Assembly: GCF_017968845.1 (NCBI RefSeq)
Contig: NZ_CP072876.1
Location: forward strand, 2,480,001 to 2,544,000
Direction: 5' to 3'
Source of the DNA: Microbacterium sp. NIBRBAC000506063
Lineage (GTDB): Bacteria > Actinomycetota > Actinomycetes > Actinomycetales > Microbacteriaceae
Length of the DNA: 64,000 nt
Shown here: piece after piece, positions 18,999-28,289 of the stretch
Position numbering within the stretch: position 1 is the first letter of the stretch
Layout: each line of letters starts with the position of its first letter
Notes under the pieces: generated by a model
The model's database searches: none
What the model was told of the DNA's origin: nothing
The model's input: only the letters and a program-made list of their open reading frames with translations
Program-made: the position numbers and the translations under genes

Positions 18999-21971
18999 AT
19001 GGCCCGCCCCGACGCTTCCTTCTCCCTCTCCGCCCTCGCAAGGCGGGGCTTCGCCGAACTCAGCGAAGCCTCCGCCATGCTCGACGAACTCGCCCAGCTC
19101 ACGGGCGTGCCCCGCGATGAGCTGCTCGGCGATCTCGAAGCCGCCGATCCGGATGCGGCGCTGACCGGCCTCGTCCGCGTGGCGAGGCGCGATCCTAAGG
19201 CGCTGGGGGCGCTTCTGGGGAGGCGGAGACGCGCGGACGACTCTGGCAGGTGTTCGGCGCCTCGCCGGGACTCGCGGCCTTCTTCCTGCGGCATCCCGCC
19301 GAGATGTCGGTGCTGAGGACGGTCGGTCATGTGCTGCCGAGCGCCGAGACGCTGCGCGAACGCCTGCTCGGGGCGGTGGGCGCGGACGAGGGCTTCGCCG
19401 CATCCGGGAGGAATCCAGCTGGGATCTCCTGCGCGTCGCCTACCGCCGCTCGCTCGCAGAGATCGCCGCGATCGACATCGCCCTGCCCGATGCGGCGGCG
19501 TCGATCCGCGAGCTCACGGCCGCGCTGTCGGATGCCGCATCCGCCGCTCTCGAAGCATCCCTCGCGGTCGCACGCACGCGGGTCGCCGCCTCCGTCGGTC
19601 ACGACGTCGTGGCCGCGACCCGGTTGGCGATCATCGGCATGGGAAAGGCCGGCGCGCGGGAGCTCAACTACGTCAGCGACGTGGACGTCATCTTCGTCGG
19701 CGGCACGAGCGACGAGTCGGTCGCCTCGGAGTCGCGCGCGATCGACATCGCCACCAAGCTCGCCCGTGAGACGATGCGCGGGCTGTCCGGCATGGCCGTG
19801 GAGCCTCCGCTCTGGGAGGTGGACGCCGCGCTGCGCCCCGAGGGCAAGCAGGGCGCGCTCGTGCGCTCGCTCGCCTCGCATGTGGCCTACTACGACCGCT
19901 GGGCCAGCAGCTGGGAGTTCCAGGCGCTGCTGAAGGCGCGGCCGATGGCCGGCGACGTCGGGCTCGGCGAGGAGTATGTCGCCGCGATCGTCCCCAAGGT
20001 CTGGACGAGCGCCGCCCGCGACGACTTCGTGGAGAGCGTGCAGAGGATGCGGCAGCGCGTCACCGATCACATCGATCCCGAGGATGCGCCGTACCAGATC
20101 AAGCTCGGCGAGGGCGGACTGCGCGACATCGAGTTCACCGTGCAGCTGCTGCAGCTCGTGCACGGGCTCACCGACGAATCGCTGCGCACCCGCGGCACGC
20201 TGGAGAGCCTGGACGCCCTCGTCACCGGCGGATACATCGGGCGGATGGATGCGGCCGCCTTCGCGCGTCACTACTCCCTGCTGCGTCTCATGGAGCACCG
20301 TCTGCAGCTGTGCGAGCTCTCGCGCACCCATCTGCTCCCGCGCACCGAGGAGGGGCTGCGCGTGCTCGGTCGGGCGACCGGCCATGCCGACAGCGCCCAG
20401 GGCATGAGCGAACTGTGGGAGCGCACCCGGCGCGAGGTGCGCGAGATCCACACGAAGGTGTTCTACCGGCCGCTGCTGGCGGCCGTCGCCGGTCTGCCGG
20501 AGGAGGAGCGGACGCTCTCGACCGATCAGGCCCGCGACCGTCTTGCGGCCATCGGCTTCCGCGACCCCGCAGGCGCCCTCGGGCACATCCGCGCCCTGAC
20601 GAGCGGTCTGAGCCGGAAGGTCACGATCCAGCGGCACCTGATGCCCGTCATGGTGCGCTGGTTCGCCGACGGCGCCGACCCCGACTACGGTCTGCTGGCC
20701 TTCCGCCGGATCAGCGAGCGTCTGGGGGACACCCCTGGTTCCTCCGGGTGCTGCGGGATTCCGCCGGTGCGGCGGAGCGTCTGACGCGGCTGCTGTCCTC
20801 CTCGCGGTACATCGGCGAGCTCATGGAGTGGATCCCCGAGTCGGTGGCGTGGCTCGATGCCCCGGAAGCGCTGCGGCCTCGTGGCGCTGCGGCGCTCGAT
20901 GAGGAGGCGCGGGCGATCCAGACCCGTCACGACGACGTGAAGGATGCGTCGAAGGCCGTGCGGGCGCTCCGGCGCAGGGAGCTGCTGCGCACGGCGATGG
21001 CCGGTGTTCTGGGCGTCCTGACGATCGAGGAGGTCGCCACGGCGCTCACCGAGATCACCGAGACGACCATCCAGGCGGCGCTGCGCGCGGTGCTGCGCGA
21101 TGTCGTGCCGGCCGAGGACGACGCCCTCGACTTCGCCGTGATCGCCATGGGCCGCTTCGGCGGGTCGGAGCTGGGGTTCGGGTCGGATGCCGACATCCTC
21201 TTCGTCTTCGACGCCAACGGCGTCGACTCGCAGCGGGCGCAGACGCTCTCGGCCAAGGTTGTCGCGCAGCTGCGCGAGCATCTCACCGACAACCGGGTTC
21301 CGCTGGAGCTGGACGCCGGCCTGCGGCCCGAGGGGCGCAACGGCCCCATGGTGCGCTCACTGGACGCCTACACCGAGTACTACCGACGCTGGTCGCTCTC
21401 CTGGGAGGCGCAGGCGCTCTTGAGGGCGCGCGGTGTCGCGGGAAGCCACAAGCTCATCGACCGTTTCACGACGCTGGCCGACTCCGTGCGCTATCCGGCC
21501 GCGCTGACGGCGACCGAGCTGTCCGAGATCAAGAGGATCAAGGCGAGGGTCGAGGGCGAGCGGCTGCCGCAGGGCGCCGACCCGCGCCGTCACCTCAAGC
21601 TCGGTCCCGGCACGCTCAGCGACGTCGAGTGGCTCGTGCAGCTGTTCCAGCTGCAGCATGCGCATCGGATGCCGGGACTGCGCACGACGTCGACCCTCGG
21701 CGCCCTCGAGGCGGCGGTGGAAGGTGAACTGCTCACCGAGGAAGAGGCCCGTTTGCTGCGGGAGGCGTGGCTGCTCTCGAGTCGGCTCCGCTCGGCGATC
21801 ACCATCCTCACCGGGCAGACCAGCGACACGTTGCCGGCCGACCGTCGCCTTCTTGACGGCATCGGCCGCATCCTCGGCTATCCGCCGCGTTCGGCGACCC
21901 AGGTCGACGAGGACTACCACGCGGTCACCCGGCGCTCCCGCCGGGTCTTCGAGAAGCTCTTCTACGGCTGA
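18999..21971 (+). CDS. glnE: Glutamine synthetase adenylyltransferase/deadenylyltransferase GlnE (three frameshifts)
   Basis: GlnE adenylylates and deadenylylates GlnA1 at a tyrosine to tune its activity to nitrogen supply. Two nucleotidyltransferase domains are visible. The N-terminal one has GKAGARELNYVSDVDVIFV at about residue 216; the C-terminal one has GRFGGSELGFGSDADILFV at about residue 717. Each carries the DxD metal site. A helical regulatory region lies between and after them. Single bases are missing near 19218, near 19408 and near 20733. Repaired length is about 991 residues, normal for actinobacterial GlnE. The ATG at 18999 follows the glnA2 stop by 7 bp. GlnE converges on a small NTF2-like gene with a 6-bp gap. 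Confidence 0.94.
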
Positions 21972-21977
21972 CCGTCG

Positions 21978-22349
21978 TCACCCGGAGGGTCGGGCGTCGA
22001 CCGGCACCGTCTGCGACATGTCGGTCCAGACCTCGGTCATCTCGATGATCCTGTTCCCGTCCAGCAGGACGAAGGTCGCGCAGGCGTAGTGCTCCAGCCC
22101 GTTCCCGCCGCGTCCGGTCACATGCGAACGGCAGGCGGCGCGATCGTCGGCGCCGAGGATCTCCTCCACGCGCAGCCGGTCGAATCCGGGGTACTCGGCG
22201 TTGAGTCGGATCCAGGCGGTGCGATCGAACTGCTCTCCGGTGTGGACATAGCGGCAGGAGAAGCCGGGGTGCAGATACTGTTCGAGGTCGCCCCAGCGGC
22301 GTTCGTCGATCGCCGTCATGAGTTTCGTCAGTACATCGGCGGCAGGCAT
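21978..22349 (-). CDS. SnoaL/NTF2-like family protein
   Basis: A 123-residue protein of the cone-shaped NTF2-like fold, a scaffold used for small enzymes and ligand carriers. Typical features are the helical start DVLTKLMTAIDERRWGDLEQYLHPGF followed by a curved sheet with HVTGRGGNG and a C-terminal strand ending IIEMTEVWTD. No catalytic residues can be assigned. The ATG at 22349 is preferred over an upstream ATG because residues before MPAADVL have no family resemblance. It lies between glnE and glnA1 without evident functional link. Confidence 0.75.
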   Translation of the reverse strand: MPAADVLTKLMTAIDERRWGDLEQYLHPGFSCRYVHTGEQFDRTAWIRLNAEYPGFDRLRVEEILGADDRAACRSHVTGRGGNGLEHYACATFVLLDGNRIIEMTEVWTDMSQTVPVDARPSG

Positions 22350-22414
22350 GCATCCCAACCTACCGCCGAGGCCGGCGCCGGATCGCAGGAGGCGCCGCCG
22401 CATCCGAGGGACAC

Positions 22415-22450
22415 GATGAGGCCCGCCCCGGAACCGGGACGGGCCTCATC
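22415..22450 (-). terminator. Rho-independent-like hairpin after glnA1
   Basis: Two 17-base arms, GATGAGGCCCG... and ...CGGGCCTCATC, form a hairpin with one mismatch and a 2-base core (loop in practice 4). It starts 14 bp past the glnA1 stop in the direction of transcription. No uridine run follows, which is common for GC-rich actinobacterial terminators. Confidence 0.7.
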
Positions 22451-22463
22451 GCTGCTGTGTGCG

Positions 22464-23887
22464 TCAGACTCCGTAGTACAGCTCGTACTCGAAGGGGTGC
22501 GGACGCTGCGCGATCGGCAGGATCTCGTTCTCGTACTTGTACTCGATCCAGGTCTCGATGAGCTCCTTGGTGAACACGCCGCCCTCGAGCAGGAAGTCGT
22601 GGTCCTCCTCGAGCGCCTTCAGCGAGTCCAGCAGCGAGTTCGGCACCTGGGGATGTTCTTGGCCTCCTCCGGGGGAAGCTCGTACAGGTCCTTGTCGATC
22701 GGCGCCAGCGGCTCGATGCGGTTCTTGATGCCGTCCAGGCCCGCCATGAGCTGCGCGGCGAAGGCGAGGTAGGGGTTGCCCGAGGCGTCCGGCGCGCGGA
22801 ACTCGATGCGCTTGGCCTTGGGGTTGGAGCCCGTGATCGGGATACGGATGGCCGCCGAGCGGTTTCCGGCCGAGTAGACCAGGTTGACCGGCGCCTCGAA
22901 GTGCTTGACGAGACGGTGGTAGCTGTTCAGCGTCGGGTTGGTGAAGGCGAGCACGGCGTGTGCGTGCTTGAGCAGGCCGCCGATGTACCAGCGAGCGGTG
23001 TCGCTGAGCTGGCCGTAGCCGGCCTCGTCGTAGAAGAGCGGCTTGCCGTCGTTCCAGAGCGACTGGTGGGTGTGCATGCCCGAGCCGTTGTCGCCAAAGA
23101 GGGGCTTCGGCATGAAGGTGGCGGACTTGCCCCACTCCTCGGCGGTGTTCTTGACGATGTACTTGAACTTCAGGATGTCGTCGGCGGCGTGCACCATCGT
23201 GTCGAACTTGTAGTTGATCTCGCCCTGGCCTGCGGTGCCGACCTCGTGGTGCGAGCGCTCGACCTCGAGACCGGCGTCGATGAGCTTGAGCACGATGTCG
23301 TCGCGCAGGTCGGCGTGCTTGTCGACGGGGGAGACGGGGAAGTAGCCGCCCTTGAATGCGGTCTTGTTGCCGAGGTTTCCGCCCTCTTCCTTGCGGCCGG
23401 TGTTCCACGCGGCCTCGTCGGAGTCGACCTTGTAGAAGCTGTGACCGGCGGTGACGCTGTACCGCACCTCGTCGAAGATGTAGAACTCCGCCTCGGGAGC
23501 GAAGAAGGCCGTGTCGGCGATCCCGGTGGAGGCGAGGTACTTCTCGGCCTTCTTGGCGACCTGACGCGGGTCCTTGCCGTAGATCTCGCCGGTGCGGGGG
23601 TTGTAGATGTCGAAGACCATGATCAGCGTCTTCTCCGCGCGGAAGGGGTCCAAGTACGCGGTCGAGACGTCGGGGATCAGCTGCATGTCCGACTCGTGGA
23701 TGCTCGCGAACCCACGGATCGAGGAGCCGTCGAAGAGCTGTCCATCCGTGAAGAAGGCCTCGTCGACAGCTGATGCCGGGATGTTGAAGTGCTGCTGCAC
23801 GCCGGGCAGGTCGGTGAAGCGGATGTCGACGAACTTGACGTCGTTCTCCTTGATGTAGCTGAGGACCTCGGAGGAATCGCTGAACAT
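22464..23887 (-). CDS. glnA: Type I glutamine synthetase GlnA1 (one frameshift)
   Basis: This is the main ammonia-assimilating glutamine synthetase. It shows [28 protein letters not shown], the metal-binding [38 protein letters not shown] and NRSAAIRIP. The adenylylation loop [10 protein letters not shown] is intact and is the probable target of the neighbouring GlnE. One base is missing near 22655; the protein then continues through [19 protein letters not shown] to the normal terminus ELYYGV. Repaired length is 474 residues, usual for GSI-beta. The upstream region carries a canonical GlnR double operator. Confidence 0.96.
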
Positions 23888-23950
23888 TTTTTGGGCTCCT
23901 GAATCGGGAGAGGGCGGGCTGGAAGGCCACTCAGCACACTAGGGGGAGGG

Positions 23951-23988
23951 GTTTCCCCGGAGTGACCGCTATGTTTCGAACTTATTAC
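23951..23988 (-). promoter_or_regulatory. GlnR double operator upstream of glnA1
   Basis: On the glnA1 coding strand the sequence reads GTAAT-N6-GAAAC, then 6 bases, then GTCAC-N6-GAAAC. This matches the published actinobacterial GlnR pattern of two gTnAc-n6-GaAAc half-sites spaced 22 bp centre to centre. It lies 64-101 bp upstream of the glnA1 start codon, where GlnR activates or represses glnA. It may also affect the divergent RDD gene, which starts 24 bp away. Confidence 0.8.
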
Positions 23989-24011
23989 ACAGCCGTCGAT
24001 AGGCTGGACAC

Positions 24012-24440
24012 ATGACGCGTGCCGAGAACAGCTATCCCGGAGAGCGCCTCGGTCTCCCCGAATCTGGTCCCGGCAGCATCGCCCACCTCGGGCGGCGCGT
24101 CATCGCCCTCATCCTGGACTACTCGGCGGCGACGATCCTCGCGGTCGCCTTCTTCGGCTACGACCCCTGGGCTCTTCCCGGTGAGGCCGGCTGGACGCAC
24201 TTCGCGCCGATGCTCGTCTTCGCCGCGATGCAGATCGTGTTCATCCCCACGATCGGCGGCAGCCCCGGGCATCGGGTGCTCGGCATGCGGCTGATCCGCG
24301 CGGGAGGCGGATGGACGGGGCTCTGGCGACCGATCGTGCGCACCGCGCTCCTGCTGCTGGTGATCCCTGCCGTCGTCTGGGACGCCGATCATCGCGCTCT
24401 GCACGACAAGGCCGCAGGCACGGTCCTCGTCCGGGCCTGA
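24012..24440 (+). CDS. RDD-family membrane protein
   Basis: A 142-residue integral membrane protein. It has the RDD signature region (IAHLGRRVIALILDYSAATILAV), a central GSPGHRVLGMRLIR segment and the C-terminal DADHRALHDKAAGTVLVRA. Three hydrophobic segments are visible. The family is widespread beside glnA1 in actinobacteria (M. tuberculosis Rv2219A), but its role is unknown. The ATG at 24012 is close to the GlnR operator, so nitrogen control is possible. Confidence 0.85.
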   Translation: MTRAENSYPGERLGLPESGPGSIAHLGRRVIALILDYSAATILAVAFFGYDPWALPGEAGWTHFAPMLVFAAMQIVFIPTIGGSPGHRVLGMRLIRAGGGWTGLWRPIVRTALLLLVIPAVVWDADHRALHDKAAGTVLVRA

Positions 24441-24444
24441 GGCT

Positions 24445-24924
24445 CTATGCCCGGCCGCGGTTGCGGCGACGCGTGTGCTTCGGCGCCCTCCCGCCCACGA
24501 AGGATCTCGATGGGTCCACGAGGAAGCCCTGGCGGAGCGTCTGACGGCCGATCAGCATGCGGAAGCCCATCTCGTCGCGGTTGGTCAGGGTGACCTCCGC
24601 GGTCACGTCGTGGCCTGCCAGCCGCAGCGGCAGCAGCACGACGACGCGTCGCTGGGCGTGCCCGGAAGAACTGCGGACATCACGGCGATCATGCACCGGG
24701 CACTCGATCTCGGTGATGTCCTCGCGGCTCTCCTGCCAGGGGCGCACCTGGAAGCGCACCCACTCCTCGCCGTCCCGGGTGAACTCGACGATGTCGAAGG
24801 CGTGCAGGGAAGAGCTGCGGGCGCCCGTGTCGATCTTCGCCTTGATCCACTCGATGCTCGTTCCGGGCAGACTGACCCACTCGCGCCACCCGATCAGCGT
24901 GTTTGAATTGGAGGACCGACTCAC
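24445..24924 (-). CDS. RimB-like retropepsin-fold protease (ATP-dependent zinc protease family, PF05618)
   Basis: A 159-residue protein of the family found beside rimK in many bacteria and called RimB in Pseudomonas. It shows GWREWVSLPG, the active-site-like DTGARSSSLHA and PVHDRRDVRSSSG; MGFRMLIGRQTLRQGFLVDP lies near the C-terminus. The DTGA motif is typical of retropepsin-like aspartic proteases, although the family is historically labelled a zinc protease. In Pseudomonas RimB acts with RimK on glutamylated ribosomal protein S6 (known for that system; inferred here). The GTG at 24924 is divergent from rimK, with only 24 bp between the starts. Confidence 0.82.
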   Translation of the reverse strand: MSRSSNSNTLIGWREWVSLPGTSIEWIKAKIDTGARSSSLHAFDIVEFTRDGEEWVRFQVRPWQESREDITEIECPVHDRRDVRSSSGHAQRRVVVLLPLRLAGHDVTAEVTLTNRDEMGFRMLIGRQTLRQGFLVDPSRSFVGGRAPKHTRRRNRGRA

Positions 24925-24948
24925 CCCTTCATCCTGGCAGGAACCCCC

Positions 24949-26136
24949 GTGAAACTCGCCGTTCTCTCCCGTGCGCCGCAGTCCTACTCCACGCAGCGGC
25001 TTCGCGCGGCCGCGCTGCAGCGCGGCCACAGGGTGAAGGTGCTCAACACGCTGCGCTTCGCGATCGACCTGACCGCCGACGAACCCGACCTGCACTACCG
25101 TGGCAGGCAGCTCAGCGACTACGACGCGATCCTGCCCCGCATCGGCAGCTCGATCACCTACTTCGGCACGGCCGTGGTGCGTCAGTTCGAGCAGATGGAC
25201 GTGTACACGCCGAACACCGCCAACGGGATCAGCAGCGCGCGGGACAAGCTGCGCGCGAATCAGATCCTCTCCCGGCACAACATCGCGATGCCGCCGACGG
25301 CGTTCGTGCGCAATCGTGCCGATGTGCGGCCGGCGATCGAGCGGGTCGGGGGCGCCCCCGTCGTCATCAAGCTTCTGGAGGGTACTCAGGGGATCGGTGT
25401 GATCCTGGCGCCGCAGGTGAAGGTCGCCGAGGCCATCATCGAGACCCTGCACTCCACGAACCAGAACGTCCTCATCCAGAAGTTCATCGCCGAGAGCCGC
25501 GGGCGCGACATCCGCGCGCTCGTCGTCGGCGACCGCGTCGTGGCGGCGATGCGTCGCGTCGCGGCGGGCGACGAGTTCCGCTCCAATGTCCACCGCGGCG
25601 GCACGGTCGAGCCGGTCGAGCTCGACCCCGTCTACGAGCAGACGGCCGTGCGCTCCGCCCAGATCATGGGACTGCGCGTCGCCGGCGTCGACATGCTCGA
25701 GGGCGAGGACGGCCCCCTGGTCATGGAGGTCAACTCCTCACCGGGGCTGCAGGGCATCGAGACGGCGACGAAGCTGGATGCAGCGGGAGCCATCATCGAC
25801 TACATCGCCAATCAGGTGGGATTCCCGGAGATCGACGTGCGTCAGCGCCTGACCGTCTCCACCGGCTACGGCGTCGCGGAGCTGCTCGTGCACTCGGACG
25901 CCGACCTGGTCGGCAAGACGCTGGGGGAGTCGGGCCTGTGGGAGCGCGACATCACGGTGCTGACTCTGCATCGGGGCGTGCAGGTCATCCCGAACCCCCG
26001 AAAGAACGTCGTCCTCGAAGCCGAGGATCGGCTGCTGTGCTTCGGCAAGCTCGAGGAGATGCGCTCGATGATCCCCGAGAGGCGCCGTCGCCGAGCGCGG
26101 GTGCGCCGGCTGCCGAAGCAGCCGTTGGCCGAGTAG
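24949..26136 (+). CDS. rimK: RimK-family alpha-L-glutamate ligase fused to a C-terminal TrkA-C (RCK_C) domain
   Basis: The first 290 residues are an ATP-grasp ligase of the RimK family, which adds glutamate residues to ribosomal protein S6 or related targets. Visible elements are LPRIGSSITYFGTAVVRQFE, VIKLLEGTQGIGV (glycine-rich ATP loop), FIAESRGRDIRALVVG and the Mg-binding VMEVNSSPGLQGIE. From about residue 300 to 378 a second domain follows: VAELLVHSDADLVGKTLGES, then ITVLTLHRGVQVIPNPRKNV and LEAEDRLLCFG. This is the fold pattern of RCK_C domains of K+ channels and transporters, some of which bind c-di-AMP. E. coli RimK (about 300 residues) lacks it. The start is a GTG at 24949. No frameshift occurs, so the fusion is real. 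Confidence 0.9.
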   Translation: MKLAVLSRAPQSYSTQRLRAAALQRGHRVKVLNTLRFAIDLTADEPDLHYRGRQLSDYDAILPRIGSSITYFGTAVVRQFEQMDVYTPNTANGISSARDKLRANQILSRHNIAMPPTAFVRNRADVRPAIERVGGAPVVIKLLEGTQGIGVILAPQVKVAEAIIETLHSTNQNVLIQKFIAESRGRDIRALVVGDRVVAAMRRVAAGDEFRSNVHRGGTVEPVELDPVYEQTAVRSAQIMGLRVAGVDMLEGEDGPLVMEVNSSPGLQGIETATKLDAAGAIIDYIANQVGFPEIDVRQRLTVSTGYGVAELLVHSDADLVGKTLGESGLWERDITVLTLHRGVQVIPNPRKNVVLEAEDRLLCFGKLEEMRSMIPERRRRRARVRRLPKQPLAE

Positions 26137-26151
26137 AGCGCCGAGCCGGAG

Positions 26152-26862
26152 TCAGCGCGGGCGGGGCGCGCGCATCTTCGTCGGGTCGATCCCCTTCGGG
26201 ATCGGCAGCGACGCGAGCGACTGCGAGACGGAGTCGACGCGGCGGATGACCGCGGCCATCGTCGCCTTGTCGAGCGCCTTCGGAAGCTTCTTGATCGTCT
26301 TGGAGAGCTGGGAGATGTGCACGTCGTCGTCGCCGTCGCCGACGTAGAGGACCGTCACGGGCACGCCGTGGGCGACGCGCTGCGCCTTGGAGCGCTCTTC
26401 GTTGACGAGACGGGTCAGACGACCTCGGGCGCCCTCTCCGACGATGACGATGCCGCCTCGGCCGATCGCGCGGTAGACCGCCTCCTGGGTCTTCGGGTTG
26501 ATCCCGACGGGCATCTCAGAGGCCTGCCACCTGCGACCGAGGCTCGTGGAGACGACGTGTCCGGCGGCACCGGGCATGCCGTCGAGCTTCTTGTACATGA
26601 CCTTGGTCGACAGACGCGTCATGAGGAACAGCGCGGCCAGGAGGCCCACCATGAGGCCGGTGATGCCCCACAGCAGCAGGTTCCACCAGCGCAGCGGCGG
26701 GATCAGGTAGCCGACGACGAGGCCGAGACCGATGCCGAGCAGCACGAAGGCGGCCTGCATCCACGGCATCCAGGTGTAGACCTCGCGCGTGAACCGGAAG
26801 AGGGACTTGATCTGCGAGAAGAAGCCGGGACGCTTCTCTGGTTCGGGTGCGCGCTTTGCCAT
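26152..26862 (-). CDS. DUF4191 membrane protein
   Basis: A 236-residue actinobacterial protein with two transmembrane helices near the N-terminus (PWMQAAFVLLGIGLGLVVGY and LLLWGITGLMVGLLAALFLM) and a cytoplasmic domain containing RRWQASEMPVGINPKTQEAV and RGGIVIVGEGARGR. The C-terminus is basic. It corresponds to M. tuberculosis Rv2219 in the same glnA1 neighbourhood. Function is unknown. Start is the ATG at 26862 (MAKRAPEPEKRPGFF). Confidence 0.88.
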   Translation of the reverse strand: MAKRAPEPEKRPGFFSQIKSLFRFTREVYTWMPWMQAAFVLLGIGLGLVVGYLIPPLRWWNLLLWGITGLMVGLLAALFLMTRLSTKVMYKKLDGMPGAAGHVVSTSLGRRWQASEMPVGINPKTQEAVYRAIGRGGIVIVGEGARGRLTRLVNEERSKAQRVAHGVPVTVLYVGDGDDDVHISQLSKTIKKLPKALDKATMAAVIRRVDSVSQSLASLPIPKGIDPTKMRAPRPR

Positions 26863-26984
26863 GCATCAAGGATACCGAGTCAGATCGGATGCCGAGTCCG
26901 GGCTCTTCTCCACAAGAAGGGTTTTCCTCTCATCCGTCCACAATCGCCCGGATCCCGCCCCATCGACGCTCGGCTTCGCGTGGG

Positions 26985-28277
26985 ATGAGGAGCATGACTG
27001 CATCCACCGCCATCTGGATTCGCTCCCATCGCGTGATCCGACGTCTGCCGGTCGGTGAAGGGCCGTTCGCAGGGACGCTCGTCACCGACGGGGACGGCGT
27101 CGCCGTCGCCGTGCCCTCGGACTGCCCCGCGGCCTCGTCCTCGTGGCGCTGGGCAGGAGCGGAGCACATCGCCGCACCGCACGACATCGCCCTGGCGGAG
27201 CACGGCGGCGAGGTGCTTCTGCCGTGGTGCAGCGAACCCGTCGGCACCTTCCTCGCGCGGCGTGCCGCCGCATCCGAACCTCTTGCCCCGGGCGAGATCG
27301 GCACACTCGTCGTCAGCATGCTGCGGGGCCTTGCCGAGCTGGGCGCGGACGCGGCATCCACGTCCGGGCGATGGTGGCTCACTCATGAGGTGCGGCCGGT
27401 TCTCGTGATCGAGGAGGGGCAGCGCGCGACCGAGGCCATGGCCGAGGTGATCACCCGGATCGTCGAGATGGCCTCGGACCGGCGGCTGTCCCGGGTGCTG
27501 AACGATCTCGTCACGGCGCTGGAGCATCCGCGAACCCTGGCCCGCGAGGGGGAGCGCTGGGAGGCGGAGGTGCTCGAGTGCGCCGCGCCGCGCCCGCTCC
27601 GGACCGACGTGTACGCCCCTGCGGTGGTCCGCGGACTGGATCGGCCGCGGGATCGCCGCGGCGAGACCTCGGTCGGCGGAAGCGATCGGATGCCGTGGAA
27701 GGACGCCCTTCTCGCGCGGACGGACTCCCTGCGCATGCGGCTTCGCGCGGTTGCGGCGCGGATGCCGGTCGGCGAGCGTTCCGCGGGCTCACCGCGCTCC
27801 CGACGGCCGCTCGTCGTCGCCGCCGTGGCCGCGACGGCGGTGATCATCGGGGGCCTGTTCTGGCCGGGATCCGGAGAGGAGCCTTCGGCGGTCGCGCGAG
27901 AGGTCTCTGCCGCCGACGCCCCGTTGCTGCCCGCCGAGGAGGCGCCGGAGGCCGTCGCCCCTGCGGAGGTGCTGGCCGACGCGGCGGACCCGCTGGGGGC
28001 GTTGCCGCTGCTGCTGGATGCGATCGTGGGATGCGCTCAGCGTGCGGTCGAGGAGTGTCCGGAGGCCGTGGCCGAAGGCTCCTCGGTGCCGATCGACGCG
28101 GTCGCCGAGCGGGCCGTCGCACGAGAGGTGTCGACGCTCGTCGAGGACTACGGGGACGTCGCGGCGCTGCGATTCTCCACGACCGACGACGAGCCGGATC
28201 TCATCGTCGTGGTCTCCCGCAGAAACGACATCTGGCTGGTCCGGGACGTCTACGACGCCCTGGACCAGCCAGAGTGA
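26985..28277 (+). CDS. Actinobacterial protein with a single membrane helix, function unknown
   Basis: A protein of about 430 residues. The cytoplasmic N-terminal 260 residues have a divergent kinase-like appearance only in their layout (acidic and hydrophobic alternation); I see no catalytic motif. One transmembrane helix follows (RRPLVVAAVAATAVIIGGLF, about residue 275-295), then an extracytoplasmic domain with two cysteines (VGCAQRAVEECPEAVAEG) that could form a disulphide, ending VVSRRNDIWLVRDVYDALD. Start is the ATG at 26985 or 26994; neither has a well-spaced ribosome site. It converges on sucB with a 12-bp gap. Confidence 0.65.
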   Translation: MRSMTASTAIWIRSHRVIRRLPVGEGPFAGTLVTDGDGVAVAVPSDCPAASSSWRWAGAEHIAAPHDIALAEHGGEVLLPWCSEPVGTFLARRAAASEPLAPGEIGTLVVSMLRGLAELGADAASTSGRWWLTHEVRPVLVIEEGQRATEAMAEVITRIVEMASDRRLSRVLNDLVTALEHPRTLAREGERWEAEVLECAAPRPLRTDVYAPAVVRGLDRPRDRRGETSVGGSDRMPWKDALLARTDSLRMRLRAVAARMPVGERSAGSPRSRRPLVVAAVAATAVIIGGLFWPGSGEEPSAVAREVSAADAPLLPAEEAPEAVAPAEVLADAADPLGALPLLLDAIVGCAQRAVEECPEAVAEGSSVPIDAVAERAVAREVSTLVEDYGDVAALRFSTTDDEPDLIVVVSRRNDIWLVRDVYDALDQPE

Positions 28278-28289
28278 GGGTGATGCGGC

